Source of the DNA: Corynebacterium ammoniagenes DSM 20306
Lineage (GTDB): Bacteria; Actinomycetota; Actinomycetes; Mycobacteriales; Mycobacteriaceae
Direction of reading: 5' to 3'
NCBI RefSeq assembly: GCF_001941425.1
Contig: NZ_CP009244.1
Span: 2,542,001 to 2,606,000, forward strand
DNA length: 64,000 nucleotides
The notes below the pieces were generated by a model. The model saw nothing but the letters and a program-made list of their open reading frames with translations, did no database searches and was not told the origin of the DNA. Shown piece by piece: positions 37,559-49,128 of the stretch. The position numbers and the translations under genes are program-made. How positions within the stretch are numbered: the stretch's first letter is position 1; each line of letters begins with the position of its first letter.

Positions 37559-39497
37559 AGATCTTCCTCCAGGACTCACGCGAGGTTAACTCTGGCAGTG
37601 CCTCGCGGTAGACGCGACGCATCTCATCAAAGTTTTCCTCAATCTCGTTGAGAAGCTCACGGGTCTGCTCCACCAAGTCGCGTGCCAAATCGCGGTCGCG
37701 CTTGCGGAATGCTACACCGGTGCCACCAGCAGTCGACACCGTTGCAGAATCGACGCGGGACAGGGTAAACCAGCGCGCTTCATCCGGGGTCAGGTTAAGC
37801 TGCGGTGCTTCATGGTGGCGTGGATCTTCCTTCGACAGCAGGTGCTTGAGCCCCTTGACCGCCCACGGCAGCTTTTTAATCTTGGCTAGGCGTCCGCCAA
37901 TATTGTGCGTCGGCACACCCGGCGCGCCCGTCGGTGCAGGCAGTTGGTCGGCGGATTCGATGATGACAGCATCGGAGTAGTTGGAGCGCAGCTTAGCGAT
38001 GCGCGGCAGGGAGGTTTCTAGGATGTCAAAGAGTTGATCAGGTCCTGCCAAGAAATCTCGCATGGCTTCGATTTGGATAGCCATGGTGGAATATTCCATG
38101 CACATTGTGTGCTTCAAGGTGGACTTGAAGATGGAACGGGTAATGCCCTTGGTATCACCATCGTGGTACAACGCGGCAACGATGAGGCGGTTGCGCAGGT
38201 GGAAATACGCCTGCCAGTCGATGGCATCGTCTTTATCTGCCCAGGCCATGTGCCAAATGGCAGCGCCTGGCCAGGTCACGGTCGGAAAACCATTGGCGGC
38301 GGCGCGCAGGGAGTATTCCGTGTCATCCCATTTAATAAACAGCGGCAGCGGCTGGCCGTTAGTTTCCGCGACAACGCGTGGGAACAGGCACATCCACCAA
38401 CCGTTATATTCCACATCGACGCGGCGGTGCAGCGCGCGCGAATCATAGGAACTTGGGTCTTTGTGGCTTTGTGCGTCCCCGATTGCGGACAGTGGGTACT
38501 TGGCAAAGTCGTGGTCGTAGACCGCGTGCGGTGCCGCACCCCACATGAAGTCTCCTCGGTCGACCTGCTCGCCGGTGGTGCGCAGTTGGCTGCGCTCCTG
38601 CAGGTTGAGCATCTGTCCGCCGACGATGATTGGGCTCGCCGCATAGCGTGCCGCCTGCACCGCGCGCAGAATCGAGTCTGGCTCAATAGCGATGTCATCA
38701 TCCATGTACAAGATAAAGGGCGATTCGGTGTTTTCTAGCGCCTCAAACATGATGCGGGAGTAACCGCCCGATCCACCCAGGTTGCCCTGGCGGAATTCAC
38801 GGAAACGCTCACCGAAGTGTGCAACGGCCTCGTCATATCCGGGCTCATCGGCGGGGTGCTGGTTGCCTTGGTCCGGCATGAGCACAAAGTCGATGATGCC
38901 ATCAACAACCGGGTCTTCTGCCAGTGCCTGCAAGGCAGCCACGGCGTCAGTCGGGCGGTTGAAGGTGGGAATACCTACTGCAACGCGCTTGTCCGACGGT
39001 TCAATGGTGGTGCCATCCGGCATAGTTTGTGGACCAGGGGCAGAAGGCGCGCACCATGCGGCTTGCGAGATGGTGGCTTCGGTCTCCGCGGTGACATCGA
39101 ACCACAGCCAGCCGCCGTCTTCGAAGTTTTTCAGCGGCAGCTCAAACTCGTGGTGCCCGGTCTTAACCAAGTGGTTAGCCACGGAAATGCGCTGGCCATC
39201 TTGCTTGGAGCGGTAGATGGAGATATTTGCCTCGCCATCAATATCCAGCGCCAAGATAATAGAGTCCAGCTGCGACCAGCGGCGCCAGTACGACGCTGGG
39301 AAAGCGTTGAAGTAAGTCTGGAATGAGACTTCTTCGCCAGCGGGAACCGTCAGCGAAGCGCGGTTGGACCAGCGCAGGCGCTCACGGTTTTGTTCCGCTT
39401 CGATGATGTACAGCATGCGGACATCAAAGGGTTCGCCACGCTTGGGCAATAAAATGCGCTGAACGGCATTGTCAGAAACAGTGTTGTTTGCTGTCAC
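37551..39497 (-). CDS. glfT2: Galactofuranosyltransferase GlfT2
   Basis: This 648-residue bifunctional enzyme polymerises the galactan with alternating beta(1-5)/(1-6) linkages from UDP-galactofuranose. An N-terminal beta-barrel domain (about 1-150) precedes a GT-A domain with the metal-binding triad Asp266-268 (LYMDDDIAIEPD). The catalytic region includes Asp391-Asp392 (WDDTEYS) and His415, at the spacing known from the M. tuberculosis enzyme. The helical C-terminal part (about 480-648) is for tetramerisation. It starts at GTG. Its end overlaps the PAP2 gene by 8 bp. UDP-galactofuranose is supplied by glf, 1.2 kb upstream. Confidence 0.96.
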   Translation of the reverse strand: MTANNTVSDNAVQRILLPKRGEPFDVRMLYIIEAEQNRERLRWSNRASLTVPAGEEVSFQTYFNAFPASYWRRWSQLDSIILALDIDGEANISIYRSKQDGQRISVANHLVKTGHHEFELPLKNFEDGGWLWFDVTAETEATISQAAWCAPSAPGPQTMPDGTTIEPSDKRVAVGIPTFNRPTDAVAALQALAEDPVVDGIIDFVLMPDQGNQHPADEPGYDEAVAHFGERFREFRQGNLGGSGGYSRIMFEALENTESPFILYMDDDIAIEPDSILRAVQAARYAASPIIVGGQMLNLQERSQLRTTGEQVDRGDFMWGAAPHAVYDHDFAKYPLSAIGDAQSHKDPSSYDSRALHRRVDVEYNGWWMCLFPRVVAETNGQPLPLFIKWDDTEYSLRAAANGFPTVTWPGAAIWHMAWADKDDAIDWQAYFHLRNRLIVAALYHDGDTKGITRSIFKSTLKHTMCMEYSTMAIQIEAMRDFLAGPDQLFDILETSLPRIAKLRSNYSDAVIIESADQLPAPTGAPGVPTHNIGGRLAKIKKLPWAVKGLKHLLSKEDPRHHEAPQLNLTPDEARWFTLSRVDSATVSTAGGTGVAFRKRDRDLARDLVEQTRELLNEIEENFDEMRRVYREALPELTSRESWRKIFE

Positions 39498-39634
39498 GAT
39501 GGTTTCAATTCTCCCATTTCACTACAGTCTTCAAACCATCACAGTACTGGTTACCGCCGCGGGTTTACTTGCTCAACGCGCATCGGGGGCACTGATAATC
39601 GCCTGAGAATCCGCATTGTGCCTTTCCACACGCA

Positions 39635-39678
39635 AAAAGAGGCGCCGGTGACTGCTGTGTCATCGACGCCTCTTTTTA
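39635..39678. terminator. Bidirectional-looking terminator before glfT2
   Basis: AAAAAGAGGCG and CGCCTCTTTTT pair over 11 bp and continue after one mismatch with 7 more pairs around TGCTGT. It carries T-runs on both strands. It terminates the gene at 39716-40324 (38 bp upstream on the minus strand). Confidence 0.9.
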
Positions 39679-39715
39679 CACTAAGGCTAGTTCTTATTCA
39701 CTTGAAAAAGTGCGG

Positions 39716-40324
39716 TTAAGCGGAGAGTTTTACCTGCTCAGTCAACGGCGTGATGCCGAGCTTGTTGAGCATGTACAGCACGCGAGCTTCCAAATCATCA
39801 GCAAGCTCACGAGTTTGCTCTACGTCTTCAGCGTGTGCGATTGGCCAAATCTTAATATCCTTGCCAGCTTCATCACGTGGGACATCTGCGCCCAGGTAAA
39901 TGATGTAGTCAGGCATGGAGACAGTTCGGACATCTTCTACGTGACGTTCGTGGGCATCAAGTCCACGCTCTCCCAGGACATAAGACATGTGGCCTTCTGT
40001 CTGGTTTTCTGGGTGAGAAACTGCGCCATCAACGACCAATGCGTCGCCGGCGTGCTTTTTCGTCAATGCAATGGCGGCCTTAACCAAGTCAGTGTTAAGA
40101 CCCGCAGCAAAGCGGACGTGGTTACGGTGCGCTCCGAAGTATTCCATTACTTCGCGCTCAACCAGAACAGCAATGTAGTCATCCAAAATGGCTTTGCTCT
40201 TATGCTTTGCGATGATTTCATCGAGCTTTGCATTAATAGTCTGCGCCGTGTGGGCGTGGCCGTATGCCTCGTGCAAATCTTGACGAAGAGTTTCGAACCG
40301 GGACTCATTATTAACAATAAACAT
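39716..40324 (-). CDS. Degenerate LMW-phosphatase/arsenate-reductase-like protein with three-helix N-terminal domain
   Basis: This protein of 202 residues has an N-terminal helical part (about 1-65) like the three-helix dimerisation domain found in corynebacterial ArsC-type enzymes. A domain with the layout of LMW tyrosine phosphatase/arsenate reductase follows. Its last 60 residues (MPDYIIYLGADVPRDEAGKD, then KIWPIAHAEDVEQTRELADD and a final helix) align by eye to the arsenate reductase C-terminus. At the P-loop position, however, it has RFAAGLNTD (71-79) where the active C-x5-R should be, and the protein contains no Cys at all. It should not be catalytic. It has a strong ribosome-binding site (GGGGGGAAGAA), its own terminator and lies between glfT2 and glf. 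The function is unknown. Confidence 0.7.
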   Translation of the reverse strand: MFIVNNESRFETLRQDLHEAYGHAHTAQTINAKLDEIIAKHKSKAILDDYIAVLVEREVMEYFGAHRNHVRFAAGLNTDLVKAAIALTKKHAGDALVVDGAVSHPENQTEGHMSYVLGERGLDAHERHVEDVRTVSMPDYIIYLGADVPRDEAGKDIKIWPIAHAEDVEQTRELADDLEARVLYMLNKLGITPLTEQVKLSA

Positions 40325-40694
40325 TTCTTCCCCCCACTCACTTTCTGGTATCTGGGTGTCAGGTAATTTAGTGATTCTAAATTCAACCTTTTGTTAACTT
40401 ACCGTTAACCTTAAGCGACTTCATGGGCGCTGTCAAATAGTTGGCGCAAACCCACTACTTTTCTGCCGCCATTTTCACGAAGTTTTCCGCCCCAGAAATA
40501 ACAAAACCCGCTGGTCGGAAAGATATTTCCAATCAGCGGGTGTGCGCCAAATTTTTTCGGACTTTTATTCATCGTCCAAAACCGCGCAATCGCGGCGGCT
40601 TTTTGGTATGAAAGTCTCAACCCAAGCTTAAGGCAGGTTCGACACTTCTTTTCGAGAAACGAGCAACTTTACCGAGCGGTCCTACCGGACGGTT
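40325..40694. other. Intergenic region between glf and the ArsC-like gene
   Basis: This 370-bp gap holds the glf terminator (40503-40541) and presumably the promoter of the downstream gene in its last 100 bp. A 69-codon frame across it (40411-40620) spans the terminator, has no ribosome-binding site and is not called. Confidence 0.6.
40503..40541 (-). terminator. Rho-independent terminator of glf
   Basis: A 16-bp stem with one mismatch (ACCCGCTGATTGGAAA with TTTCCGACCAGCGGGT) around TATC is followed on the minus strand by TTTTG. It lies about 150 bp beyond the glf stop. Confidence 0.8.
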
Positions 40695-41954
<1,260 letters not shown>

Positions 41955-42152
41955 TTAAATGGTCATCTCCTCCGAACACGCCGTCAATTCAACATGCGCC
42001 ACAGTAATCACAGCTGTATCATTGGCTCCAGCTGTTTACTAATATCACTTCGGTCACTTAAGATGACCGTCGGGAGGGCGCCGGCAACCGCCCGACCGAA
42101 CCCTGGCAGGACATCACTTGTTGAGGGCGAAGTAACTGATAGGGAGATTCCA

Positions 42153-44300
42153 GTGCAACAACGACGCCGACTTGTTCCCACGAGGTCCTCGTGGGCTACC
42201 CCGGTGACCGCAATCTTGGCGGCCACTGCAGTAGCTGCGGCTGCTGCTTTTGGGGGAAACCAAATTCTTAATACCCAGTCCGGAGGCTCCGGCCCGATTG
42301 AGACGACGTCGTCTTCGGCCAACTTTGGCGATGGCGACACCGTCGTCGTCGACGACCCCGCTATCGCTGCCCAAGGTGGCGGCGCTGGTCCCCGCGCGGT
42401 GAAAGAATTCCGTCAGGATGATCCTTTCTCGATGTTCGCGTTGACCTGGCAGGGACAAAAAGATGTCGCTGCCTTCGTTCGCGCTGAGCAAGAAGACGGT
42501 TCCTGGGGCGAATGGTTCAATGCTGAGCCCATGGACGTTGTCACCGAAGGCACCAATGGCACCGACCTCATCTTCGTTGGTGATACCAAGGCCGTTCAGG
42601 TCTCTGTCGGCAACGTAGACCTTGGCATCCCCTCCGACGAGGAAGTAGCCGAAGAACTCGGCACAAACGAGGACAACTCCAACGAGACTCCAGCCGAAGC
42701 AGCACCTGCTGCCGACGACCAAGCGGAAGCTCCAGCTGAGACCGCTACCGAGACACCGTCTGAGGCGCCGGCTGACACTCCTGCAGACACGCCAGCAGAT
42801 GCAGCAGCAAATGTTGCAGAGCGTGTCGGACAGCAGGTTTCCGCAGGCACCGCGCCAAAGCCAAGTGATATTGGCAAGATTAAGCCAGTTGCTGATTCCG
42901 AAGATCTCCCCGCAGATAGCAGCGCGGTCTCCGCTTCTGACCTCGAGGCTGTCTTTATTGATGGCAACGCACAAGAAAACGGCATTGCCAATATGGCTGA
43001 TACCGACGGAATGCCGCCAGTTGTCACGCGCGCTGGTTGGGGCGCTAATGAAAGCCAGCGCTGTTCCCAGCCTGATTACACTGAGCCCACCAAGGCTTTG
43101 ACCTTGCACCACACCGCAGGTAGTAATGACTACTCCCCGGCTCAAGCAGCGGCGCAGGTGCGTGGCATCTTCCAATACCACGCTCAGACCTTGGGCTGGT
43201 GCGATATGGGCTACAACGTACTCGTCGATAAGTACGGCACCATCTACGAAGGACGCTACGGCGGCCTAGAGCGCGGCGTCATGGGCGCTCACGTGGGTGG
43301 TTTCAATAGCAACACTTGGGCTATCTCGATGATGGGCAACTACGAAACCGCTCAGCCTTCGACCGAAATGCTCAATTCTGTCACCAGCATTGCCGCATGG
43401 AAGGCGGCTCAGGCAGGTATCGACCCGACCGGCACCGTAAGCTTGCGCTCCGGTGGGTTCGGCGGCTCCAAGTACCCAGCGGGCACGACGGCAACCGTGC
43501 CGGCCTTCCATGGCCACAGCGATTTGCACAACACCTCCTGCCCTGGTGGCAATGTGATTTCGCGCTGGGGAGAAATCCGCAACGCGACGAAGATTAAGAC
43601 TGACGCCATTAACGCTGGTGACGTCATCAGTCAGCCGCCGACAAACAATAACCCTGGTGGCGGCGACAATGCCGGCGACAACGCTGGAAACGGCGGCGAG
43701 CAGCAAGCCGGCGTAGAGGACTTGTCCTCCGCGCTACCTGGCCTGTCGTCCATTGCAGAGCGTGGCATGAACCAGCAGGGCTCTTCCGACTTCAGCCCTG
43801 AGGAAACTCAGGCTGTCGCTGCAGTGGCTACCGCTGTTGCTGGTCTGGCCATCACCGCGGGCACAGTGACCTTGCCTGAATCTGGCGATGAAATCATCCC
43901 GGGTGTGACTGTCGATGCCTTGCCAGGAATTATCTCCAAGGTCCTCACGGTCACCGGTAACGAAGAAGCAGGTTCTGCCTTCGATACGCTCATCAATGCC
44001 TTCGGCCCCGTGCTGGGTCAACCAATTGGCGGGCCAAACTCGGAGAACGCGCAGCTTGTCTACCAGCTGTTTAATAACGGCGTGGTGCTCAGCTCCGAAG
44101 AAACCGGTGCTCATGCCTTGATTGGTGAATTCGCGCGTGCTTGGGCAGAGGGTGACACAGCTACCGAGCTGGGTCTGCCGACTTCTGACCAGTACTCCGT
44201 TGACCAGGTCAATGGCGGTAACGCCGTCCGCGTTGACTTCCAGGGTGGCTACATCACCTTCGATCCAAATACTGCAACGGTGGATGTTCACACCAACTAA
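42153..44300 (+). CDS. Secreted N-acetylmuramoyl-L-alanine amidase (PGRP/Amidase_2) with LGFP repeat
   Basis: This 715-residue exported protein begins with basic residues and a hydrophobic signal region (ATPVTAILAATAVAAAAAFGG). Then come a beta-rich region (about 60-170) and a Pro/Ala/Glu/Thr linker with repeats such as TPADTPAD (about 180-235). The PGRP-type amidase domain at about 290-467 has zinc ligands in LHHTAGSND and HGHSDLHNTSCPG plus the Tyr-containing GYNVLVDKYG. An LGFP-type module lies at about 630-712. It probably cleaves the stem peptide from peptidoglycan at the envelope. The start is GTG with AGGGAG upstream. The homologue sits next to glf in C. glutamicum and M. tuberculosis (Rv3811). 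Confidence 0.88.
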   Translation: MQQRRRLVPTRSSWATPVTAILAATAVAAAAAFGGNQILNTQSGGSGPIETTSSSANFGDGDTVVVDDPAIAAQGGGAGPRAVKEFRQDDPFSMFALTWQGQKDVAAFVRAEQEDGSWGEWFNAEPMDVVTEGTNGTDLIFVGDTKAVQVSVGNVDLGIPSDEEVAEELGTNEDNSNETPAEAAPAADDQAEAPAETATETPSEAPADTPADTPADAAANVAERVGQQVSAGTAPKPSDIGKIKPVADSEDLPADSSAVSASDLEAVFIDGNAQENGIANMADTDGMPPVVTRAGWGANESQRCSQPDYTEPTKALTLHHTAGSNDYSPAQAAAQVRGIFQYHAQTLGWCDMGYNVLVDKYGTIYEGRYGGLERGVMGAHVGGFNSNTWAISMMGNYETAQPSTEMLNSVTSIAAWKAAQAGIDPTGTVSLRSGGFGGSKYPAGTTATVPAFHGHSDLHNTSCPGGNVISRWGEIRNATKIKTDAINAGDVISQPPTNNNPGGGDNAGDNAGNGGEQQAGVEDLSSALPGLSSIAERGMNQQGSSDFSPEETQAVAAVATAVAGLAITAGTVTLPESGDEIIPGVTVDALPGIISKVLTVTGNEEAGSAFDTLINAFGPVLGQPIGGPNSENAQLVYQLFNNGVVLSSEETGAHALIGEFARAWAEGDTATELGLPTSDQYSVDQVNGGNAVRVDFQGGYITFDPNTATVDVHTN

Positions 44301-44331
44301 AAGGCCTGTGCCCTGTCCTTAGGAATCCCCT

Positions 44332-44375
44332 AGCGGCCCGCATGCTTCTTTACGAAGCTACGGGCCGCTTTCCTT
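44332..44375 (+). terminator. Terminator of the PGRP amidase gene
   Basis: Perfect 9-bp arms AGCGGCCCG and CGGGCCGCT enclose an inner GCTTC/GAAGC stem and are followed by TTCCTTATTCC. It lies between convergent amidase and glpK genes. Confidence 0.85.
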
Positions 44376-44413
44376 ATTCCTTTGTTCAGCCGTCGGGCCT
44401 GGGCTCGGAAGGG

Positions 44414-45913
44414 TTACTCTTCCCAATCCAGGGTGCGCTCAACGGCTTTATTCCAGTCCGCGTACAACTGGTCGCGGACTTCTTCGTCCATGTTCGGAGT
44501 CCAAGATTTATCAGTCGCCACCAAATCTTCTAAGGCATTCAAATCTTCCCAAAAACCTTGACCAAGGCCAGCAGCAAAAGCCGCACCCAACGCCGTGGTC
44601 TCAATCTCACGAGGGCGGATGACTTCGGTGTCTAAGATGTCCGATTGCAGCTGCATGAGCAGTTCATTAGCCACCATGCCGCCATCGACGTGCAAAGAAG
44701 TCAAAGCGATGCCAGAGTCGGCTTCCATAGCTTCGACGACTTCTCGGGTTTGAAAGCACGTTGCTTCCAGCGCTGCCCGCACGATATGCGTGCGGTCGAC
44801 AAAGCGAGTTAGCCCAACGATGACACCGCGGGCATCCGGACGCCACCGCGGAGCAAAAAGACCAGAGAATGCGGGAACAATGTATACCCCGCCATTATCT
44901 TTGGCGGCAATCTTTTCGCTCGAGGTGGCATCGGGGATAATTCCCAGTTGGTCTCGTAACCACTGGATAAGCGATCCACCTACTGCTACTGCTCCTTCTA
45001 GTGCATAGACCGGCTTTTGGCCTTCACACTGAAATGCGACGGTTGTCAGCAAACCATTATCAGACCAGCGCGGCTGCTCACCAGTATTGAGCAGCATGAA
45101 TAATCCCGTGCCATAAGTATTTTTGGCTTCACCTTCGCTAAAGGCAGCTTGCCCAAAAAGCGCAGACTGCTGATCGCCCAACACACCAGTAATCGGTACG
45201 TTGCCGAGATCTCCGCCCGCGCGCACGTTTCCGAAATCGCCAATGCTCGGGCGAATCTCGGGCAGTATCGACAGCGGAACTCCAACTTCCTCGCACAGCT
45301 CTTCATCCCACTGCAAAGTGCGAATGTCCATGAGCAAGGTGCGCGAAGCATTAGTGACATCGGTCAGATGAACCGCCTGCTTGCGCTGGCTCTTGCGTGC
45401 CCCACCGGTAAGATTCCACAGCAGCCACGTATCAATCGTGCCAGCGAGCAGCTCCCCGTCTTCTGCACGCTTCCGGGCGCCATCGACATTGTCTAAAATC
45501 CACGCGATCTTCGGACCTGCGGGATAGGAATTGGCCAATAGGCCGGTGCGGTCTAACCACTTATCATCGGGATTAATAGCGTGTGAGGTGCGGGTATCTT
45601 GCCACACGATAGCGTTGTAGATGGGCTTACCGGTATTTTTATCCCAGACCACGGCAGTTTCGCGCTGGTTAGTAATTCCAAACGCCACGAAATCATCCGG
45701 GGTGCCGTCCACTTCCACCATTGCGGCAGAAACCGCGCGGCGAGCGTTATACCAAATCTCAGTGGCATCATGCTCCACCCAGCCCTGACGCGGCATGATC
45801 TGCTTGTGCTCGAACTGAGCAGAGGCGCAGATCTCACCATCGTGATTCACAATGACGCAACGGGTCGATGTCGTGCCCTGGTCAAGAGCTGCGACTAAGC
45901 GTTGTCCTCCCAT
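44414..45913 (-). CDS. glpK: Glycerol kinase
   Basis: This 499-residue FGGY kinase phosphorylates glycerol to glycerol 3-phosphate. The N-terminal phosphate-1 loop [14 protein letters not shown] and the [11 protein letters not shown] segment are typical. [20 protein letters not shown] and [21 protein letters not shown] cover the C-terminal ATPase half. I used the ATG overlapping the upstream HAD stop (TAATG). The product feeds the glycerolipid acyltransferase encoded two genes upstream in the same direction. Confidence 0.96.
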   Translation of the reverse strand: MGGQRLVAALDQGTTSTRCVIVNHDGEICASAQFEHKQIMPRQGWVEHDATEIWYNARRAVSAAMVEVDGTPDDFVAFGITNQRETAVVWDKNTGKPIYNAIVWQDTRTSHAINPDDKWLDRTGLLANSYPAGPKIAWILDNVDGARKRAEDGELLAGTIDTWLLWNLTGGARKSQRKQAVHLTDVTNASRTLLMDIRTLQWDEELCEEVGVPLSILPEIRPSIGDFGNVRAGGDLGNVPITGVLGDQQSALFGQAAFSEGEAKNTYGTGLFMLLNTGEQPRWSDNGLLTTVAFQCEGQKPVYALEGAVAVGGSLIQWLRDQLGIIPDATSSEKIAAKDNGGVYIVPAFSGLFAPRWRPDARGVIVGLTRFVDRTHIVRAALEATCFQTREVVEAMEADSGIALTSLHVDGGMVANELLMQLQSDILDTEVIRPREIETTALGAAFAAGLGQGFWEDLNALEDLVATDKSWTPNMDEEVRDQLYADWNKAVERTLDWEE

Positions 45914-46737
45914 TAGAACCACCGTTCAAGTACGTGGGCTACACCTGCTTCATCATTAGAAACCGTGACGATATCGGCGGCATCTTTCACCGCTTGAACC
46001 GCATTATCCATCGCAACACCAATGCCTGCCCATTCCAGCATCTCAATGTCATTGGGCATATCGCCAAAGGCAATGACATCCTTTTGCGCGATGCCATAAT
46101 GGCTAGCTAAAAACTCCACGCCCACTTCTTTGGAAATCCCCGGGGCGGCTACTTCCAACATCCCATCTGGAATGGAGAAGGTTACGTGCGCTAACTCTGG
46201 ATCCACGTGGGGGTTAATCAAATCGAAGAGCTCTTGAGACTGCAGATCCGGATTGCGGATAATTAGCTTGACTGCCGGCTGGGCGACAACGCCTTCCACC
46301 GGTGCCACACCGAAGCCTTCATATGGGCCTTGTTCGGCATAGATTTCATCAACGACGTACAACTCATCTAATGGATCTTGGGCAGAAAGACCAGCGCGTT
46401 CGACCGCAAACGACGCCCCACCGTGGCGGACCATGATTTCTTGCACGGTGGAGACAATCTCGTCCATAGCTTCCGATTCCATTTCGATAGCTCGCAGGAT
46501 TCGGTCCTGGTCGGAGTCATAGACCACTGCGCCATTGGACGTCACGCACAAAGGACGCAACGGAATCTGATCCAAAATGGGCTGAATCCAGCGGTGCGGA
46601 CGGCCCGTAGCCAGCGCGAATTGTGCGCCGGATTGCACGGCACGCGTGACCACATCCCGATTGCGGGAGACAACGCGGTGTTCCGGGTTTAAGAAGGTGC
46701 CATCAATATCCGAGGCAATGAACTTCGGAGCATCCAT
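45913..46737 (-). CDS. Cof-type HAD-superfamily hydrolase
   Basis: This 274-residue HAD IIB phosphatase has motif [12 protein letters not shown] (residues 8-18), motif II Thr in FALATGRP, a Lys-containing central cap region, and motif [16 protein letters not shown] near 218. Substrates of the family are sugar phosphates, flavin precursors or phospholipid intermediates and cannot be assigned from sequence. The stop overlaps the glpK start and the gene follows the acyltransferase within 2 bp. The three genes may therefore form a glycerolipid-related unit. Confidence 0.9.
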   Translation of the reverse strand: MDAPKFIASDIDGTFLNPEHRVVSRNRDVVTRAVQSGAQFALATGRPHRWIQPILDQIPLRPLCVTSNGAVVYDSDQDRILRAIEMESEAMDEIVSTVQEIMVRHGGASFAVERAGLSAQDPLDELYVVDEIYAEQGPYEGFGVAPVEGVVAQPAVKLIIRNPDLQSQELFDLINPHVDPELAHVTFSIPDGMLEVAAPGISKEVGVEFLASHYGIAQKDVIAFGDMPNDIEMLEWAGIGVAMDNAVQAVKDAADIVTVSNDEAGVAHVLERWF

Positions 46738-46739
46738 GG

Positions 46740-47699
46740 CTATTTCTGGTCCTTTCGGGCCCTACTGGCCATCTTCTTCAATTGCTTTTGTGCACGCTTG
46801 GCAAGCTTATCTTCTGCCTTGCGCTCATCAATTGCTGCTTGACGCTCGGCTTCTTTGGCTTTTCGCGCAGCGCGTGCGGCACGATCGGCGGCATCCATCC
46901 GGTTGGCTTCTTCTAATGAAGGAGCAGTGCCATTCATGGAGGCCGGACGCCAGGCAAGGCCATCTTCGAAGGGGCCAAAGCGGTCATCGTAAAGCTCTCG
47001 TGCCTGCTCCATCATGGATTTCATGGCGAAGTACACGGCGTCGATGTCTTTCTCGGCATCCCCGGTGGTAGGAATTGGTTCTCCGACCACCATGATGATG
47101 GGGGTCTTGGAACGCCCCAGGTTTTTCTGACCGCCCTTCGGGAAAATCCGCTGCGAACCCCAGCACACCATCGGAATTAGCGGAACATCGGCGGCATTGG
47201 CAATGCGTGCCGCACCATTTTTCATGTCCTTGATTTCAAAAGAACGGGAAATAGTAGCCTCTGGGAAAATCCCCACGAGGTTACCGTCGTGCAAAGCTTC
47301 CACCGCGATATTGATCGATGACCCACCCGCGGAACGGTCCACGGGGATATGCTTCATCTTCTTGCCCAGCCATGCAATGAAGGCATTGCCGAAGATCTCC
47401 TTCTTCGCCATAAACCGCACCATGCGCTTGCCGCGTAAATACGCAGGCACGCCGCCTAAAATGAAGTCATAATAGCCAGTATGGTTCATCGCTAACACCG
47501 CGCCACCGTCCGCAGGGATATTTTCTGCGCCCAAAACGGTAATGCGCAGACCCTGCGCCTGCATGATGGTGCGGGCTAGCGAAATAATCCCCGCATAGAG
47601 ACGTTCTTTCCATTCCCTATGCGTGGGCAGTCGTTCTAAATCCGTGGGCACCCAGAAAATGCGCTCGCGCAGTTCCAGCGCGGTATTCGAATTAACCAT
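46740..47699 (-). CDS. 1-acylglycerol-3-phosphate O-acyltransferase family protein
   Basis: This 319-residue PlsC-type acyltransferase has the catalytic HX4D motif as NHTGYYD (His73, Asp78) and the acceptor-binding GIFPEATIS near 147. It adds an acyl chain to lysophosphatidic acid or a related glycerolipid at the membrane. The last 55 residues are an Ala/Lys/Glu/Arg-rich charged helix, unusual for the bacterial enzyme and possibly a membrane-surface or protein contact. Closely spaced with the HAD and glpK genes. Confidence 0.9.
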   Translation of the reverse strand: MVNSNTALELRERIFWVPTDLERLPTHREWKERLYAGIISLARTIMQAQGLRITVLGAENIPADGGAVLAMNHTGYYDFILGGVPAYLRGKRMVRFMAKKEIFGNAFIAWLGKKMKHIPVDRSAGGSSINIAVEALHDGNLVGIFPEATISRSFEIKDMKNGAARIANAADVPLIPMVCWGSQRIFPKGGQKNLGRSKTPIIMVVGEPIPTTGDAEKDIDAVYFAMKSMMEQARELYDDRFGPFEDGLAWRPASMNGTAPSLEEANRMDAADRAARAARKAKEAERQAAIDERKAEDKLAKRAQKQLKKMASRARKDQK

Positions 47700-47747
47700 G
47701 ACGTTTCCTGTTTAACTTTCTGTGTGCCCGGAGAAAAAGGTACCTAT

Positions 47748-49007
47748 TTACTTGATTGGCTCAAGAATGTCTTTGCCCATCATTGGACGCAGTGCCTCTG
47801 GGATAACGACGGAGCCATCAGCCTGCTGGTTATTTTCCAAAATTGCAACCAACCAACGTGTCGTAGCCAAGGTGCCATTGAGCGTCGCAGCGATTTGGGT
47901 CTTGCCGTTTTCATCGCGGTAGCGAGTTTGCAGACGACGCGCCTGGAAAGTGGTGCAATTCGAGGTCGAAGTGAGCTCGCGGTAAGTACCTTGCGTTGGA
48001 ACCCAGGCCTCCGTGTCGTATTTGCGGGCCGCGGAAGCACCCAAGTCACCACCGGCGACATCGATGACGCGGTAGTGCAGATTCATCGCATCCAGCATCT
48101 CACGTTCCATGCTCAACAGCTGCAGGTGCTGCTTTTCCGCGTCTTCCGGCTTGCAGTAGGTAAACATTTCTACCTTGTCGAACTGGTGAACGCGCAGGAT
48201 ACCGCGGGTGTCCTTACCGTGTGAACCAGCTTCACGGCGGAAACAGGATGACCAACCGGCGTATTGGATAGGGCCTTCGGACAAGTCGATGATTTCATCC
48301 TTGTGGTAACCCGCAAGCGCTACCTCAGACGTGCCCACGAGGTAGAGGTCATCACGTTCGAGGTAGTAGATTTCATCCGAGTGATCACCTAAGAAACCAG
48401 TGCCGGCCATAATCTCTGGACGTACCAGCACCGGTGGAATCATCAAGCTAAAGCCAGCAGCGCGTGCCTTTTGTGCGGCCAAGACCATCATGCTCAGCTG
48501 CAGGAAAGCACCGTCACCAGTGAGGTAGTAAAAGCGTGCGCCGCCAATCTTGGCGCCACGCTTGGTATCAATCAGACCTAAAGACTCGCCCAGTTCCAGG
48601 TGGTCTTTCGGCTCAAAATCAAACTCTGGCTTTTCGCCGTAGTGCTCTAAGACGATGAAGTCGTCTTCGCCACCGGCTGGTGCGCCTTCTACTACGTTGG
48701 AAAGCTTGTATTGCAGGGTTTCTACCTGCTGCTCAGCTTCGCGCTGAGCTTCTTCTGCTTCTTTGACCTTTGTCTTTAACTCATTTGAGCCTTCCAGCAG
48801 GGCTGGGCGCTCCTCCGGAGATGCTTGACCAATCTTTTTACCGAAGGCCTTTTGCTCGGCGCGCAGCTCATCAGCAGCCAAGATCGCAGATCGACGCGCG
48901 GCGTCAGCTTCCAGCAGCTGGTCCACCAACTGCGGATCCTCACCACGGGTGACCTGGGAGGCACGAACGACATCAGGGGATTCACGGAGGAATTTAAGAT
49001 CAATCAC
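47748..49007 (-). CDS. serS: Seryl-tRNA synthetase
   Basis: This 419-residue class II synthetase has the long N-terminal coiled-coil arm (about 30-105) for tRNA-Ser. The catalytic core has motif 2 [32 protein letters not shown] sequence near 255 and motif 3 [17 protein letters not shown] near 388. It starts at GTG ([17 protein letters not shown]). The 121-bp gap to the divergent GntR gene holds both promoters. Confidence 0.98.
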   Translation of the reverse strand: MIDLKFLRESPDVVRASQVTRGEDPQLVDQLLEADAARRSAILAADELRAEQKAFGKKIGQASPEERPALLEGSNELKTKVKEAEEAQREAEQQVETLQYKLSNVVEGAPAGGEDDFIVLEHYGEKPEFDFEPKDHLELGESLGLIDTKRGAKIGGARFYYLTGDGAFLQLSMMVLAAQKARAAGFSLMIPPVLVRPEIMAGTGFLGDHSDEIYYLERDDLYLVGTSEVALAGYHKDEIIDLSEGPIQYAGWSSCFRREAGSHGKDTRGILRVHQFDKVEMFTYCKPEDAEKQHLQLLSMEREMLDAMNLHYRVIDVAGGDLGASAARKYDTEAWVPTQGTYRELTSTSNCTTFQARRLQTRYRDENGKTQIAATLNGTLATTRWLVAILENNQQADGSVVIPEALRPMMGKDILEPIK

Positions 49008-49128
49008 GGCGCTAATCCTACCGCACCTAGATCCAAGCCACCGTTACAACCACCAGCCCGAAGCCCGATTGTTTCCTTCAGGCACCAAGTGCTTGCAGTG
49101 GTCATAACCAGAGGCTTAGGATGGTTCC

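Noticed and set aside
40411..40620. 69-codon minus-strand frame between glf and the ArsC-like gene
   Set aside because: It runs across the glf terminator hairpin, lacks a ribosome-binding site and shows no recognisable features.
42114..43181. 355-codon frame antisense to the PGRP amidase
   Set aside because: Cys/Gly/Arg-rich shadow of the low-complexity linker region of the amidase.
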